A stretch of 64,000 nt of DNA from Pantoea allii (GTDB lineage Bacteria; Pseudomonadota; Gammaproteobacteria; Enterobacterales; Enterobacteriaceae): the NCBI RefSeq assembly GCF_002307475.1, contig NZ_NTMH01000052.1, positions 60,031-124,030 of the forward strand, written 5' to 3'. The translations under genes and the position numbers were made by a program. Shown one piece after another: positions 26,812-35,399 of the stretch. Numbering within the stretch: the first letter of the stretch is position 1; each line of letters begins with the position of its first letter. The notes below the pieces were generated by a model, which worked only from the letters and a program-made list of their open reading frames with translations, was not told where the DNA came from and did not search any database.

Positions 26812-27729
26812 GTGCGAACTGTCATTTTTGATACTGATATCGGTGTAGACGATGCCTTTGCCCTGGCTTATGCCGCCCGCACCCAACATTTGCTGGGCAT
26901 TACCACCGTATTTGGCAACGTTGCCGTCGGACAGGCCGTGAGAAACGCCAGGCTGTTTTGCCAGAAAATGGCGATTGATGTGCCGGTTTACCGTGGCTGT
27001 TCACGTCCGCTGGCCGAGGCACCCAGTGCGCCCGCCCGACTGCACGGCGAAGATGGCCTGGGCGATGCCTTTGATAATCCCTTCAGCGACGAGGCACCCG
27101 GTGCGGTGCAGTTTATTATCGACAGCGTGCGGGCCAACCCAGGTGCGGTCACCCTTGTCGCCATTGGTCCGCTGACCAATATCGCCAGCGCAATCAATCA
27201 GGCACCCGATATCATTCCGTTGGTAAAAGAGTTAGTCGTGATGGGCGGCGCATTTGGCACGGACGGGCACTGCGGAAATGTGACGCCCTTTAGCGAATTT
27301 AATATCTGGAAAGATCCGCACGCTGCCGATCAGGTTTTTTCCTCCGCCTTACCGATCGTGGTGATCCCGCTTGATGTGACCCATAAAGTATTGATCCACA
27401 GTGAAGAGGTGGATCGGCTTAATCAGCCGGTGCTGCGTGCTATCTGTCGCCCTTATCTGGCCTACAGTCTTGAGAAAGAAGGATTTTCTGGCATGGCGCT
27501 GCATGACACGCTGACCCTCTCCTGGCTCTGCCTGCCAGAGGCGTTCACGCTGGTGGAAAGCCCGCTTCGGGTCATTACGGAAGGCATTGCCCGCGGTCAG
27601 ACGGTGCGTCAACAGAGTACGCTGGCTTCCCGGCATAATCCCTTCCGCGATCTTCCCCGGCAGCGCATCGCATTAGGCGTCGACGCGGAGGCGGTGCGAC
27701 AACACTTTTTTCAGGTGCTCAGTCGATAA
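26812..27729 (+). CDS. Nucleoside hydrolase (IUNH family)
   Basis: A 305-residue enzyme that cleaves the N-glycosidic bond of nucleosides. The Ca2+-binding signature DTDIGVDDAFAL lies at the N terminus; TLVAIGPLTNIA and VMGGAFG, then NVTPFSEFNIWKDPHAADQVF follow, and HDTLTLSWL supplies the late Asp/His region. It resembles RihA/B/C-type hydrolases; purine versus pyrimidine preference is not readable. GTG 26812 is preferred because GGAG lies 6 bases upstream and DTD normally falls within the first ten residues; an ATG at 26764 would add 16 residues. It diverges from crcB. Confidence 0.85.
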   Translation: MRTVIFDTDIGVDDAFALAYAARTQHLLGITTVFGNVAVGQAVRNARLFCQKMAIDVPVYRGCSRPLAEAPSAPARLHGEDGLGDAFDNPFSDEAPGAVQFIIDSVRANPGAVTLVAIGPLTNIASAINQAPDIIPLVKELVVMGGAFGTDGHCGNVTPFSEFNIWKDPHAADQVFSSALPIVVIPLDVTHKVLIHSEEVDRLNQPVLRAICRPYLAYSLEKEGFSGMALHDTLTLSWLCLPEAFTLVESPLRVITEGIARGQTVRQQSTLASRHNPFRDLPRQRIALGVDAEAVRQHFFQVLSR

Positions 27730-27744
27730 ACCTGGCGGCCACCG

Positions 27745-28773
27745 TTAGCGATCAAAATCGATAACGCCTTTAATCAACTCACGATTGTTAATGACCGCTT
27801 CCTCAAACTGCTCTGCCAGCGTCGAGAAGGCGAAACGCCGGTTGAGCATCATTTCTGCACGCAGTTTCCCTGCGGCCATGAGTTCACGCACCCGGTCAAA
27901 ATCTTCGCGCGTGGCATTCCGGCTGCCCATTAGCGTGCTCTCTTTTTTGTGGAATTCGCTGTCAGGGATGACCAAATCGCCTTTATGCAGGCCCACATAA
28001 ACCACCGTGCCGCCGTGACGAATCAGGCTAACCGCCGCGTTCATCGCTGCCGGATTACCTGTGGCATCGATCACGGTTAACGCCAGTTGCCCGTTAAACC
28101 CGGCACGCAGTGCGGCAATAAAATCAGCTTCCGCCGGATTCAGCGCAAGGAGGCCGAGCTGCTGACTGACGTGCTGGCGACGGTAATCACTGGTGTCGGC
28201 CACGATCACCTGCGCGCCATTGGCTGCGGCGATAGCCGCTGCACCCAGGCCAATGGGACCGGCGCCCACCACCAGCACCTGATCGCCCTGTGCCACCGCT
28301 GCACGCCGTACCGCATGGGCGCTGATCGCAAAGGGTTCGATCAATGCTGCCGCCTCGGGTGCCAACTCATCCACCGCCAGCAGGTTTGCGGCGGGCACGC
28401 TGAGATAGTCGCAAAAGCCGCCATCCTGATGCACGCCAATCACCGAAATGTTTTCACAGCAGTTGGTTTTACCGCTTTGGCAGGCATCGCACTCATAGCA
28501 GGAGAGGTAAGGAATCAGCGCCACCCGCTGACCGACGGCAAAACCCTGCACGGCGCTGCCCGTTTCAACAATGTCTGCACAGAGTTCATGCCCGAGTACG
28601 CGTGGATAGCTAAAAAAAGGTTGGTTTCCTGCCCAGGCGTGGATATCGGTGCCGCAAATGCCGGCACTGACGAGTTTAATCAGCGCCTCCGCAGGCGCAG
28701 GACGGGGGACGTCGCGCGTGGTCCAGACCATGTTGCGTGGTTCGGTGATGACTACTGCTCTCATTGTTGTCAT
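27745..28773 (-). CDS. lgoD: L-galactonate-5-dehydrogenase (zinc alcohol dehydrogenase family)
   Basis: A 342-residue Zn-dependent medium-chain dehydrogenase. The catalytic zinc region is CGTDIHAWAGNQPFFSYPRVLGHE, the structural zinc Cys cluster is CYECDACQSGKTNC, and the Rossmann motif is VGAGPIGLGAAA. It matches E. coli LgoD (YjjN) nearly end to end, including FHKKESTLMGSRNAT and NNRELIKGVI. LgoD oxidises L-galactonate to tagaturonate. Neighbouring lgoR and lgoT orthologues strengthen the call. GGGAG precedes the ATG. lgoD is divergent from lgoR and lgoT rather than in one operon. Confidence 0.9.
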   Translation of the reverse strand: MTTMRAVVITEPRNMVWTTRDVPRPAPAEALIKLVSAGICGTDIHAWAGNQPFFSYPRVLGHELCADIVETGSAVQGFAVGQRVALIPYLSCYECDACQSGKTNCCENISVIGVHQDGGFCDYLSVPAANLLAVDELAPEAAALIEPFAISAHAVRRAAVAQGDQVLVVGAGPIGLGAAAIAAANGAQVIVADTSDYRRQHVSQQLGLLALNPAEADFIAALRAGFNGQLALTVIDATGNPAAMNAAVSLIRHGGTVVYVGLHKGDLVIPDSEFHKKESTLMGSRNATREDFDRVRELMAAGKLRAEMMLNRRFAFSTLAEQFEEAVINNRELIKGVIDFDR

Positions 28774-28878
28774 GGTAATTCTCCCGTTAGCGTTAGCGCA
28801 GTTATGGCGAATCTTGCCGCAATAACGGTTTTCCTTTGCTCAATCTGTGAAGCGTGACGGTTTTTTTGGGACTTCAAT

Positions 28879-28900
28879 GGTTTTTAATGCTTAAAAAACC
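28879..28900. promoter_or_regulatory. Candidate LgoR operator in the lgoD-lgoR intergenic region
   Basis: A near-perfect palindrome with arms GGTTTTTAA and TTAAAAAACC lies just before the lgoR start. The same half-site TTAAAA(A)CC appears twice, 10 bases apart, at 29811-29829 ahead of lgoT. Assignment to LgoR is inference from position and recurrence. Confidence 0.5.
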
Positions 28901-28910
28901 GGAGCCGCTC

Positions 28911-29813
28911 ATGAGCCGTAGCCAGAATTTACGCCATAACGTGATTAACCATATGCTGGAGAGCATTGCCCAGGGCCATATCCAGTCGCCACTTCCGCCC
29001 CAGGCCGCGCTGGCTGAGATGTTCAACATCAGCCGTACCACGGTGCGCCATGCTTTGCGCTATCTGCATGAGCGTGGCGTTCTGGAAACAGTGAATGAGA
29101 GCTGGGTTATCGTACGCGAGCCTGAGGCAGAAGACGGCCTCAGCGCCGTTGCGCCCGCCATTGAGCAGCAGGCCAGCCAGGTGGAAAAACGCTTTTTTGA
29201 TATGATCAATCAGCGACTGCTGCAGCCCGGCGATACCTTCAGTGAATTACAGCTGGCCAGGCAAGCCAACGTCAGCCCGGTGGCGGTTCGCGAATTCCTG
29301 CTGCATTTTATGCGCTATAACCTGCTGGAGCCGGTAAAACGTGGTCACTGGCAGATGAAAAAGTTTTCGCAAGAGTACGCTGAAAAGTTATTTGAACTGC
29401 GTGAAATGCTGGAAACCCATGCGCTTACCCGCTTCCTGAATTTGCCCAGGGAGGATGAGCGCTGGATTCAGGCGCGAGATCTGCTGGATCGGCACCGATC
29501 GATGCGCGAAACCATCGCCAGCAACTATCGCCATTTTGCTGCACTGGATAAAGAGCTGCACTGGCTGATTCTGTCGGCCGCCAATAACCCCTTCTTTAAT
29601 CAGTCGCTGGAGATTATTTCGGTGATTTTCCATTCGCATTATCAGTGGGATGAAAGCGATCTTAAGCAGCGAAATATCGTCGCGCTGGAAGAGCATATGG
29701 CGATTCTGTCTGCTTTGATTGGCCGCCGGGATGTGGATGCGCTGTGCGCGTTGCATAACCATCTGGCGACCGCCAAGCGTTCAATGGTGCGGAGCATTAA
29801 TCAGTACAATTAA
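28911..29813 (+). CDS. lgoR: GntR-family regulator of L-galactonate utilisation
   Basis: A 300-residue regulator matching E. coli LgoR (YjjM). It starts MSRSQNLRHNVINHM, with a first winged helix (FNISRTTVRHALRYL, about residues 36-50), a second GntR-like winged helix (SELQLARQANVSPVAVREFLL, about 110-130) and a C-terminal FCD-type ligand domain (ELREMLETHAL through IISVIFHSHYQWDESDLKQRN). ATG 28911 has GGAG upstream and begins the homology; upstream codons are non-coding. It is expected to control lgoD and lgoT in response to L-galactonate or an intermediate. Confidence 0.9.
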   Translation: MSRSQNLRHNVINHMLESIAQGHIQSPLPPQAALAEMFNISRTTVRHALRYLHERGVLETVNESWVIVREPEAEDGLSAVAPAIEQQASQVEKRFFDMINQRLLQPGDTFSELQLARQANVSPVAVREFLLHFMRYNLLEPVKRGHWQMKKFSQEYAEKLFELREMLETHALTRFLNLPREDERWIQARDLLDRHRSMRETIASNYRHFAALDKELHWLILSAANNPFFNQSLEIISVIFHSHYQWDESDLKQRNIVALEEHMAILSALIGRRDVDALCALHNHLATAKRSMVRSINQYN

Positions 29814-29981
29814 AACCCGATTAAAAACCACAAAGCATTAGCTCCCGCACGATTTTGAAACAACTTTACAACATCTCGCTTTTATTCCTCTTACTCTCAG
29901 CGCAACGCACCGACGGCCCTGTGCCGTTGGGCGACATTGCTACTCATCATAATGATAAATCGCCTGTCCAGGGAGATTGCC

Positions 29982-31331
29982 ATGGAACACAGATCGGTTG
30001 TTGATCACGCGAATCCGCCCGACACCTCGCCCGGCGAGGCGTTTGTGCCGTTGCGCAGTGATATCGTGCGCTCGCCGCGCATTCGTAAAGTCCAGATTAC
30101 CGCCATGCTGCTACTGCTGTTTGCTGCCATCATTAACTACCTGGATCGCAGCTCACTGTCTGTGGCCAACATGACCATTCGGGGTGAAATGGGACTCAGC
30201 GCCACCGAGATCGGCGTGCTGCTGTCGGCGTTCTCGCTGGCTTATGGGCTGGCGCAGCTGCCCGCAGGTGCCCTGCTGGATCGTAAAGGGCCGCGCATTA
30301 TGCTGGCCCTGGGAATGTTTATCTGGTCGCTGTTCCAGGCCGCGTCCGGTCTGGTGCATAACTTTACCCAGTTTGTGCTGGTGCGAATTGGGTTGGGCAT
30401 TGGTGAAGCCCCCATGAATCCTTGTGGGGTAAAGGTCATCAACGACTGGTTTAACATTAAAGATCGCGGTATGCCGATGGGGATGTTTAACGCCGCCTCC
30501 ATGATTGGCTTATCCATCGCGCCGCCCATACTGGCTGCCATGATGCTGGTTCTGGGCTGGCGTGGCATGTTTGTCACCATCGGTATTCTGGGTGTGTTTC
30601 TTGCCCTCGGCTGGTACCTGGTTTACCGCGATCGCGATAACAAACAGCTAAGCGCTGAAGAGATCCACTACCTGCAGGCAGGCAGCGTGGCATCGCGTAA
30701 AGAGCCGATCAGTTTTCGCGAATGGCGCGGACTGTTTAAACAACGCACCATGTGGGGCATGATGATTGGCTTCAGCGGCATTAACTATACCGCCTGGCTG
30801 TACATTGCCTGGCTGCCGGGCTATCTGCAATCGACGTATCATCTTGATTTGAAAAGCACCGGTTTACTGGCGGCGATTCCTTTCCTGTTTGGTGCTGCAG
30901 GCATGTTGCTAAACGGCTATGTGGTTGATGCGCTGGTCAGACGCGGTTGGGATGCGGTAAAAACCCGTAAAGCCTGCATTGCGAGCGGCATGATCCTGTC
31001 GGCAGGTTTTACCGCCATCGTGACGCGCGCCACCGACACCACCAGCGCAGTGACGCTGATCGGTATGGCGCTGTTTTGTATCCACTTTGCCGGCACCTCC
31101 TGCTGGGGCTTGATCCATGCCAACGTCACCGCCCGCATGACGGCGTCCGTGGGCAGCATTCAAAACTTTGCCAGCTTTATCTTTGCCTCTTTTGCGCCAG
31201 TCATCACTGGTTGGGTGCTGGATACCACTAAATCATTCAGCCTGGCGCTGATGATTTGTGCCTGTGTCACGCTGGTCGGTGCGCTGGCGTACCTGCTGCT
31301 GGTGCGCAACCCCATTACCGACGGCACCTGA
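29982..31331 (+). CDS. lgoT: L-galactonate:H+ symporter (MFS)
   Basis: A 449-residue transporter of the anion:cation symporter branch of the MFS with 12 membrane segments. It closely follows E. coli LgoT (YjjL): AAIINYLDRSSLSVANMTIRGEMGLS, LLDRKGPRIML, IGEAPMNPCGVKVINDWFN and SVGSIQNFASFI. It imports L-galactonate for LgoD. GGGAG lies 6 bases before ATG 29982. The two half-sites at 29811-29829 lie upstream. It ends one base before the convergent gene at 31333. Confidence 0.92.
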   Translation: MEHRSVVDHANPPDTSPGEAFVPLRSDIVRSPRIRKVQITAMLLLLFAAIINYLDRSSLSVANMTIRGEMGLSATEIGVLLSAFSLAYGLAQLPAGALLDRKGPRIMLALGMFIWSLFQAASGLVHNFTQFVLVRIGLGIGEAPMNPCGVKVINDWFNIKDRGMPMGMFNAASMIGLSIAPPILAAMMLVLGWRGMFVTIGILGVFLALGWYLVYRDRDNKQLSAEEIHYLQAGSVASRKEPISFREWRGLFKQRTMWGMMIGFSGINYTAWLYIAWLPGYLQSTYHLDLKSTGLLAAIPFLFGAAGMLLNGYVVDALVRRGWDAVKTRKACIASGMILSAGFTAIVTRATDTTSAVTLIGMALFCIHFAGTSCWGLIHANVTARMTASVGSIQNFASFIFASFAPVITGWVLDTTKSFSLALMICACVTLVGALAYLLLVRNPITDGT

Positions 31332-31332
31332 T

Positions 31333-32724
31333 TCAGGTCAGCGCCTGGAGGGTGACGCCGTGGCGCGCACCGTAACGCTGAATCCCCGCAATCACGTTAT
31401 CGACACTGAGTGGCGGCGGGACAGGCAGCAGCGGTGCGCGTTCCCGGAGCGCCGAATCGAACCGTGAAAAGGTGGAAAAATCGTGAGGGAAGCGCGTTTC
31501 ATCTACCCCGACGAATGCCCCCTCTTCCCTGGCGAAGGCTAACAGCTGTTTCCAGCGATCGATGTCCGCCAGGCCGATACTGTCAGTGCCATGGGAATAG
31601 AGCATCATGTCGATATGGTTAAAAGGCGGCTGCTTCTCAAGAAAGCGTTGCAGTGCATCCGCCGACGGCACGGACGGAAACATCAGCCAGAAGGGAATCG
31701 CGTGCTGCTGCATGCTGCACCAGGGGTCCATCAGTAAAAAGCTGTCTACCGTCAGCCGGGCTGGCAGTATGCCCGCCGCCAGATACCAGTCACGGTAAAT
31801 TTCGGCGACCACAAAACTCAGCGCCTCCGGGTCATCGTAACGAATCTCCATCAGCGTCCAGCGCTGGGCTTCTGCCAGTTTTTTCAGCGGAGGAATCAGG
31901 TAGCCGTCCAGCCCCCACTCTGCCTCAGGGACATGATCGGTGATGGCAGGTGGCTCCCAGCGCGCGCGATCCACGCCTGCCCGCGCCAGGTATTCAGCGA
32001 CTCTCGGCCCGCCGCGCAAATACTCGTTTTCGGTTGCACCGCCGGGTGCGCCAAACTGGAAGAAAGAGCGGTCACTGGTACGCGTTACCGGCCACTGTCG
32101 CGTGCAGTGATTAATGAACAGCGTTGCTCCCGCCGGTAATCCGCCCAGCAGAAACTCATTGAAGGCCAGCGGCATGTCGCGCAGCTTAAGGCGGAAGTCG
32201 TGCATTTTCTCCAGCAGGAGGCGATCCTGACTCGGATCTTGCATGTGATGTACCGCCAGCTTCGGCCAGGTCGCCAGCAGTGCCGCCGCCACGGCCTTAC
32301 CTTCCTCGAATCCTGACTGGGCATCATCCGGGTCGTTCTGCTGCATGCGTACCGGGCACAGAAAGGTTTGCGGCAGCCACGGCGTTCCCATCGCCGCAGC
32401 CAGGTGCACCAGGGCACCATTGGTGGCACCCACAAACGCAGCCGGATAGTCGCGTTGAGGATAGGTGCTGACCATCCATTCGGCGATACCTTCTATATCC
32501 AGCTCGCTGGCCTGTTTATGACTGATGCCCTCGGCCAGACCGCTGACCGCATAGCCCCACTCACGCAACCGGGTCGGTAAGCGATCAAACGAAGGCAATA
32601 AGCGGTCTAACATCGGCGACTGGGTCGGGCTGGCAAAAGGCCGATCGTGAAGTGCATTCGCTAAGGTCAGCAACATTGTGGCGGCTGAATCAAACCGGGC
32701 GATGCCCTTGGGCGGTTTACTCAT
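31333..32724 (-). CDS. Unrecognised 463-residue protein paired with an alpha/beta-hydrolase
   Basis: No family was recognised. The protein has no signal peptide and no clear membrane segment. A stretch near residue 99, FVGATNGALVHLAAAMG, resembles a hydrolase nucleophile elbow (G-x-T-x-G) with Thr at the nucleophile position, and PFWLMFPSVP and MMLYSHGTDSIGL occur later, so a hydrolase-like fold is possible but unproven. AGGAG lies 8 bases before the ATG. Its first eight bases overlap the end of the preceding hydrolase gene on the same strand, which shows co-translation and suggests a joint function. Confidence 0.75.
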   Translation of the reverse strand: MSKPPKGIARFDSAATMLLTLANALHDRPFASPTQSPMLDRLLPSFDRLPTRLREWGYAVSGLAEGISHKQASELDIEGIAEWMVSTYPQRDYPAAFVGATNGALVHLAAAMGTPWLPQTFLCPVRMQQNDPDDAQSGFEEGKAVAAALLATWPKLAVHHMQDPSQDRLLLEKMHDFRLKLRDMPLAFNEFLLGGLPAGATLFINHCTRQWPVTRTSDRSFFQFGAPGGATENEYLRGGPRVAEYLARAGVDRARWEPPAITDHVPEAEWGLDGYLIPPLKKLAEAQRWTLMEIRYDDPEALSFVVAEIYRDWYLAAGILPARLTVDSFLLMDPWCSMQQHAIPFWLMFPSVPSADALQRFLEKQPPFNHIDMMLYSHGTDSIGLADIDRWKQLLAFAREEGAFVGVDETRFPHDFSTFSRFDSALRERAPLLPVPPPLSVDNVIAGIQRYGARHGVTLQALT

Positions 32725-33637
32725 GCTGGCTCTCCTGCTGAATACGCGCTAAAAAAGGCCGGATGGCGTGGCAGAAACTCCACGGATAAACGTAGTGCAG
32801 TCTGTGCGTCCCGCCGCGTAAGGTGACTTTTTCGCTGTGCGGTAACAGCCCCGCCAGCTCATCCAGCCAGCGCGCCGGGCAGACCGGATCGCGTGAGCCT
32901 CTCAGCAGTAAGGTTGGTGCAGTGACATAGGTAAGATGGTGTTCGATGGGATCGTTCAGCATGGCTCGCATCGTGCCAAAGGCGCGCGGCAGGCCGGCTT
33001 TGGCCCAGTCGATCCGGGCCAGCGCGCCCGGCGAGCGATGCGCTTCCATCCGGCTGTTACGCCAGCCTCGCCACATCTGACGTACCAGGCTGCGCGCATG
33101 GCGATCGGCGGTGGGCCCCTGTAGCACCAGTCCCGCCACCGCTTCAGGGTATTTATCCGCCAGCGCCGCCAGTACCTGACAGCCAAAAGCGCTGCCCACC
33201 CAGATTGCTCGCTGAAAACCGTTGTGCTGCAACCACTGCCACAGGATATCGGCCAGTTCATTAACCGACAGAACAGGGGCCGATGCGGGCAATGCGCTGC
33301 CGCCGAAGCCCGGCAGGTCGGGAACCAGGACGTGATAATCCCGTCCCAGCGCCAGTGCGAGCAGCTCCATTGAGCGCCCCGACATCACCAGGCCGTGGAT
33401 TAGTACAACAGGCAAGCCGTGGGGTTCCTCAGGCGTCACGCGGGTAAACATGCGCCAGTCGCCGATCTGTTGATAGTAACCCGCTAATCCTGCGTGATGG
33501 CTGCGTGGTGAAACGGGTGGCGTTTGCTTCATTTGCTGCCAGCGTTTCGTGCCCCATACGACCGCCGCGACACCTAAACCAATCCCGGCGGCTAGCGCCA
33601 TGCCCTGCCGCTTTTTACACTGGATGGTACGCCTCAT
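32717..33637 (-). CDS. Membrane-anchored alpha/beta-hydrolase with altered nucleophile
   Basis: A 306-residue protein with an N-terminal hydrophobic helix (MALAAGIGLGVAAVVW) that would anchor it in the inner membrane, then an alpha/beta-hydrolase domain: VVLIHGLVMSGRSM (oxyanion HG), LVPDLPGFGGS, elbow WVGSAFGCQVL, acid GSRDPVCP and His in GGTHRLHYVYP. In the elbow the usual G-x-S-x-G reads G-S-A-F-G, so the expected nucleophile Ser is Ala. ATG 33637 is preferred (AGGAG 6 bases upstream) over one nine codons earlier. It overlaps the downstream 463-residue gene by eight bases. Function unknown. Confidence 0.8.
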   Translation of the reverse strand: MRRTIQCKKRQGMALAAGIGLGVAAVVWGTKRWQQMKQTPPVSPRSHHAGLAGYYQQIGDWRMFTRVTPEEPHGLPVVLIHGLVMSGRSMELLALALGRDYHVLVPDLPGFGGSALPASAPVLSVNELADILWQWLQHNGFQRAIWVGSAFGCQVLAALADKYPEAVAGLVLQGPTADRHARSLVRQMWRGWRNSRMEAHRSPGALARIDWAKAGLPRAFGTMRAMLNDPIEHHLTYVTAPTLLLRGSRDPVCPARWLDELAGLLPHSEKVTLRGGTHRLHYVYPWSFCHAIRPFLARIQQESQHE

Positions 33638-33710
33638 CAGCTGCTCCTGTTCCTGGGTATCCATTGAGTGTAGGACGGGAATCGCAGAGACAGGCGGTTA
33701 ATGCATGCTG

Positions 33711-34058
33711 TCAGGCAATGGTGTTACGCAGGCGACCGATTTTTTCGATCTCCACTTCAATCACATCACCACTAAACATGAACAGCGGCGGCGTACGTTT
33801 TTTGCCCACGCCGCCCGGTGAACCGGTAATAATGACATCCCCTGGCGACAGCGGACTAAAGGCGGAAATGTATTCAATAATTTTGGCGACCGGATGCACC
33901 ATGTTGGCGGTGGTATCGTTTTGCACTTCCCGACCATTCAGCACCGTTTTAATGGTTAACTGCTGTGGGTCAGGAATGTCGTCGGCGGTGGTCATCCAGG
34001 GCCCGAAGCCCCCGGTCTGCGGCCAGTTCTTGCCAGCGGTAAACCAAATAAACTGCAT
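33711..34058 (-). pseudogene. C-terminal remnant of a fumarylacetoacetate hydrolase family gene
   Basis: The 115-codon frame reads GKNWPQTGGFGPWMTTADDIPDP, NGREVQNDTTANMVHPVAKII, LSPGDVIITGSPGGVG and GDVIEVEIEKIGRLRN, the C-terminal half of an FAH-family isomerase/hydratase (full length usually about 280 residues). The N-terminal half with the metal-binding E-x-E is absent, and nothing in any frame upstream (34059-34330) continues it. The sequence is otherwise undamaged, so it could be translated, but an active enzyme is unlikely. A recent deletion is inferred. Confidence 0.75.
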
Positions 34059-34334
34059 AGCTGCATTACTGCCTCGTCATGGCTACGGGTGATAACCCTA
34101 TGTTTTAAAAGAAATCGGTGCGCAGCGTAGCAAAAAACGCGATAAAAATCGTACATCGATTGGCACAGTGGATATCCAGATGTATCACGTTATGTCAGCA
34201 GGAAGTGTGTGGATAAACGAAAGCTGAAAAAGTCGCCATTACGGCGCTATGCAATCAAAGCGGGGAAGCGAAAACGGGGGTGATAATCACCGGTCTGTCC
34301 CTGACCGCGACTATCGAGGGTATTCGGTGGGCGC

Positions 34335-34412
34335 TTAGTTAAGCGCGCCGGGCGGTACGTGTTTAAAGGTTTCAACATAAGCGTGGAACACGTACTTAAA
34401 AAAACGTTTCAT
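34335..34412 (-). CDS. Probable 25-residue small protein
   Basis: A short frame starts MKRFFKYVFHAYVE and ends KHVPPGALN. It is basic and aromatic at the N terminus and has no transmembrane helix. A GGAT lies about 7 bases before the ATG, and a sigma-70 promoter with optimal spacing (34453-34481) points straight at it. It lies downstream of mntP on the same strand but has its own promoter. No homologue is recalled with certainty; the gene is inferred from promoter, start and composition. The remaining gap 34059-34334 shows nothing else. Confidence 0.55.
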   Translation of the reverse strand: MKRFFKYVFHAYVETFKHVPPGALN

Positions 34413-34452
34413 ACATCATCCGGTTAAAATTTTGTTGAATAACTACAGGAAA

Positions 34453-34481
34453 AGTATAGCGCCTGCTGTTTTAATCAGCAA
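34453..34481 (-). promoter_or_regulatory. Sigma-70 promoter ahead of the 25-codon frame
   Basis: On the minus strand -35 TTGCTG (34481-34476), 17-base spacer and -10 TATACT (34458-34453). The predicted start lies about 35 bases before the ATG at 34412. Confidence 0.65.
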
Positions 34482-34521
34482 TAAATTTTGAACCAGATCA
34501 CAAAATTCACGTTTACACCCG

Positions 34522-35094
34522 TTACTGAAACAGGGCCAAATGCTCAATAAGGATGGTTGAACCGATAGCGATCAGAACCAGCCCGCCCAGGACTTCAGCC
34601 CATTTGCCTAAAACCGGCCCGATGAAACGGCCAATCAGCACGCCCGTGGTCGCCATTACGGTGGTGGCGGCCCCGATAGTCAGCGCCGTGGTGACGATAT
34701 TGACCTGCAGAAACGCCAGTCCGACCCCTACCGCCAGAGCATCAAGGCTGGTCGCGACTGCGGTGGTAGCCAGTACCATAAAGCCATGACTTTGCGGCGC
34801 TTCGCACGGTTCGGCGGCGGTTTTACGGAAGCCTTCCATCATCATACGCGCGCCCAGGAAGGCCAGCAGGAAAAAGGCGATCCAGTGATCCCATGCGGCA
34901 ACATACTGGCTGGCAGCCAGACCCAGCGCCCAGCCGATAAGGGGCGTCAGAGCTTCAATACAACCGAAAATCAGACCGGTCCGCACGGCTTCTTTCAGGC
35001 CAGGGCGATGCAAGGCCGCACCTTTGCCCAGCGCGGCGGCAAATGCGTCCATTGACATTCCAAGAGCAAGAATAAGGGTGGCAATAAAGGTCAT
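34522..35094 (-). CDS. mntP: Manganese efflux pump MntP
   Basis: A 190-residue six-helix inner-membrane exporter. It has the two repeated motifs LALGMSMDAFAAALGKGA (N-terminal) and TTAVATSLDALAVGVGLAFLQVNI (middle), each with the conserved membrane Asp, and TLILALGMSMDAF marks the start. It matches E. coli MntP (188 aa). The ATG at 35094 begins the homology; two upstream ATGs would add unrelated residues. A probable MntR box lies 135-150 bases upstream, in line with manganese-dependent control. Confidence 0.93.
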   Translation of the reverse strand: MTFIATLILALGMSMDAFAAALGKGAALHRPGLKEAVRTGLIFGCIEALTPLIGWALGLAASQYVAAWDHWIAFFLLAFLGARMMMEGFRKTAAEPCEAPQSHGFMVLATTAVATSLDALAVGVGLAFLQVNIVTTALTIGAATTVMATTGVLIGRFIGPVLGKWAEVLGGLVLIAIGSTILIEHLALFQ

Positions 35095-35228
35095 GATTTG
35101 TTCACTTGGGATGAAAAAGCACGACTTCATGCTGAATCCATCACACAAATTGCTCGGTAATTTAAAAAGTGCGCGCAGTCTACCACGCGATTATCGTTAT
35201 AAAAAGACAATAAAATCAGGGATTTAAG

Positions 35229-35244
35229 TATAGCCAAGGCTATA
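35229..35244. promoter_or_regulatory. Probable MntR box upstream of mntP
   Basis: The palindrome TATAGCC-AA-GGCTATA resembles the enterobacterial MntR site (ATAGC...GGCTAT). On the minus strand it overlaps a possible -35 TTGGCT that is 17 bases from TTTATT, so MntR could act at this promoter. The Mn riboswitch known before E. coli mntP was not recognised here. The rest of 35095-35399 holds only the divergent promoters. Confidence 0.65.
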
Positions 35245-35399
35245 ACTCATAACATCCGCTATGAATGCAGCTAAGTTAATGTCATTTAAGCCTTTTCTGC
35301 GCTGTTTCGACATAACCATGACAGGCACAGACATCCCGTCATTGAACCCTGGCACGGAATACCGGAAAATATCCGGCTGATAAACAGGGAACACTGCTC

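Noticed and set aside
34059..34330. Missing N-terminal half of the FAH-family gene in another frame
   Set aside because: No frame here carries FAH-like sequence; the half is deleted, not frameshifted.
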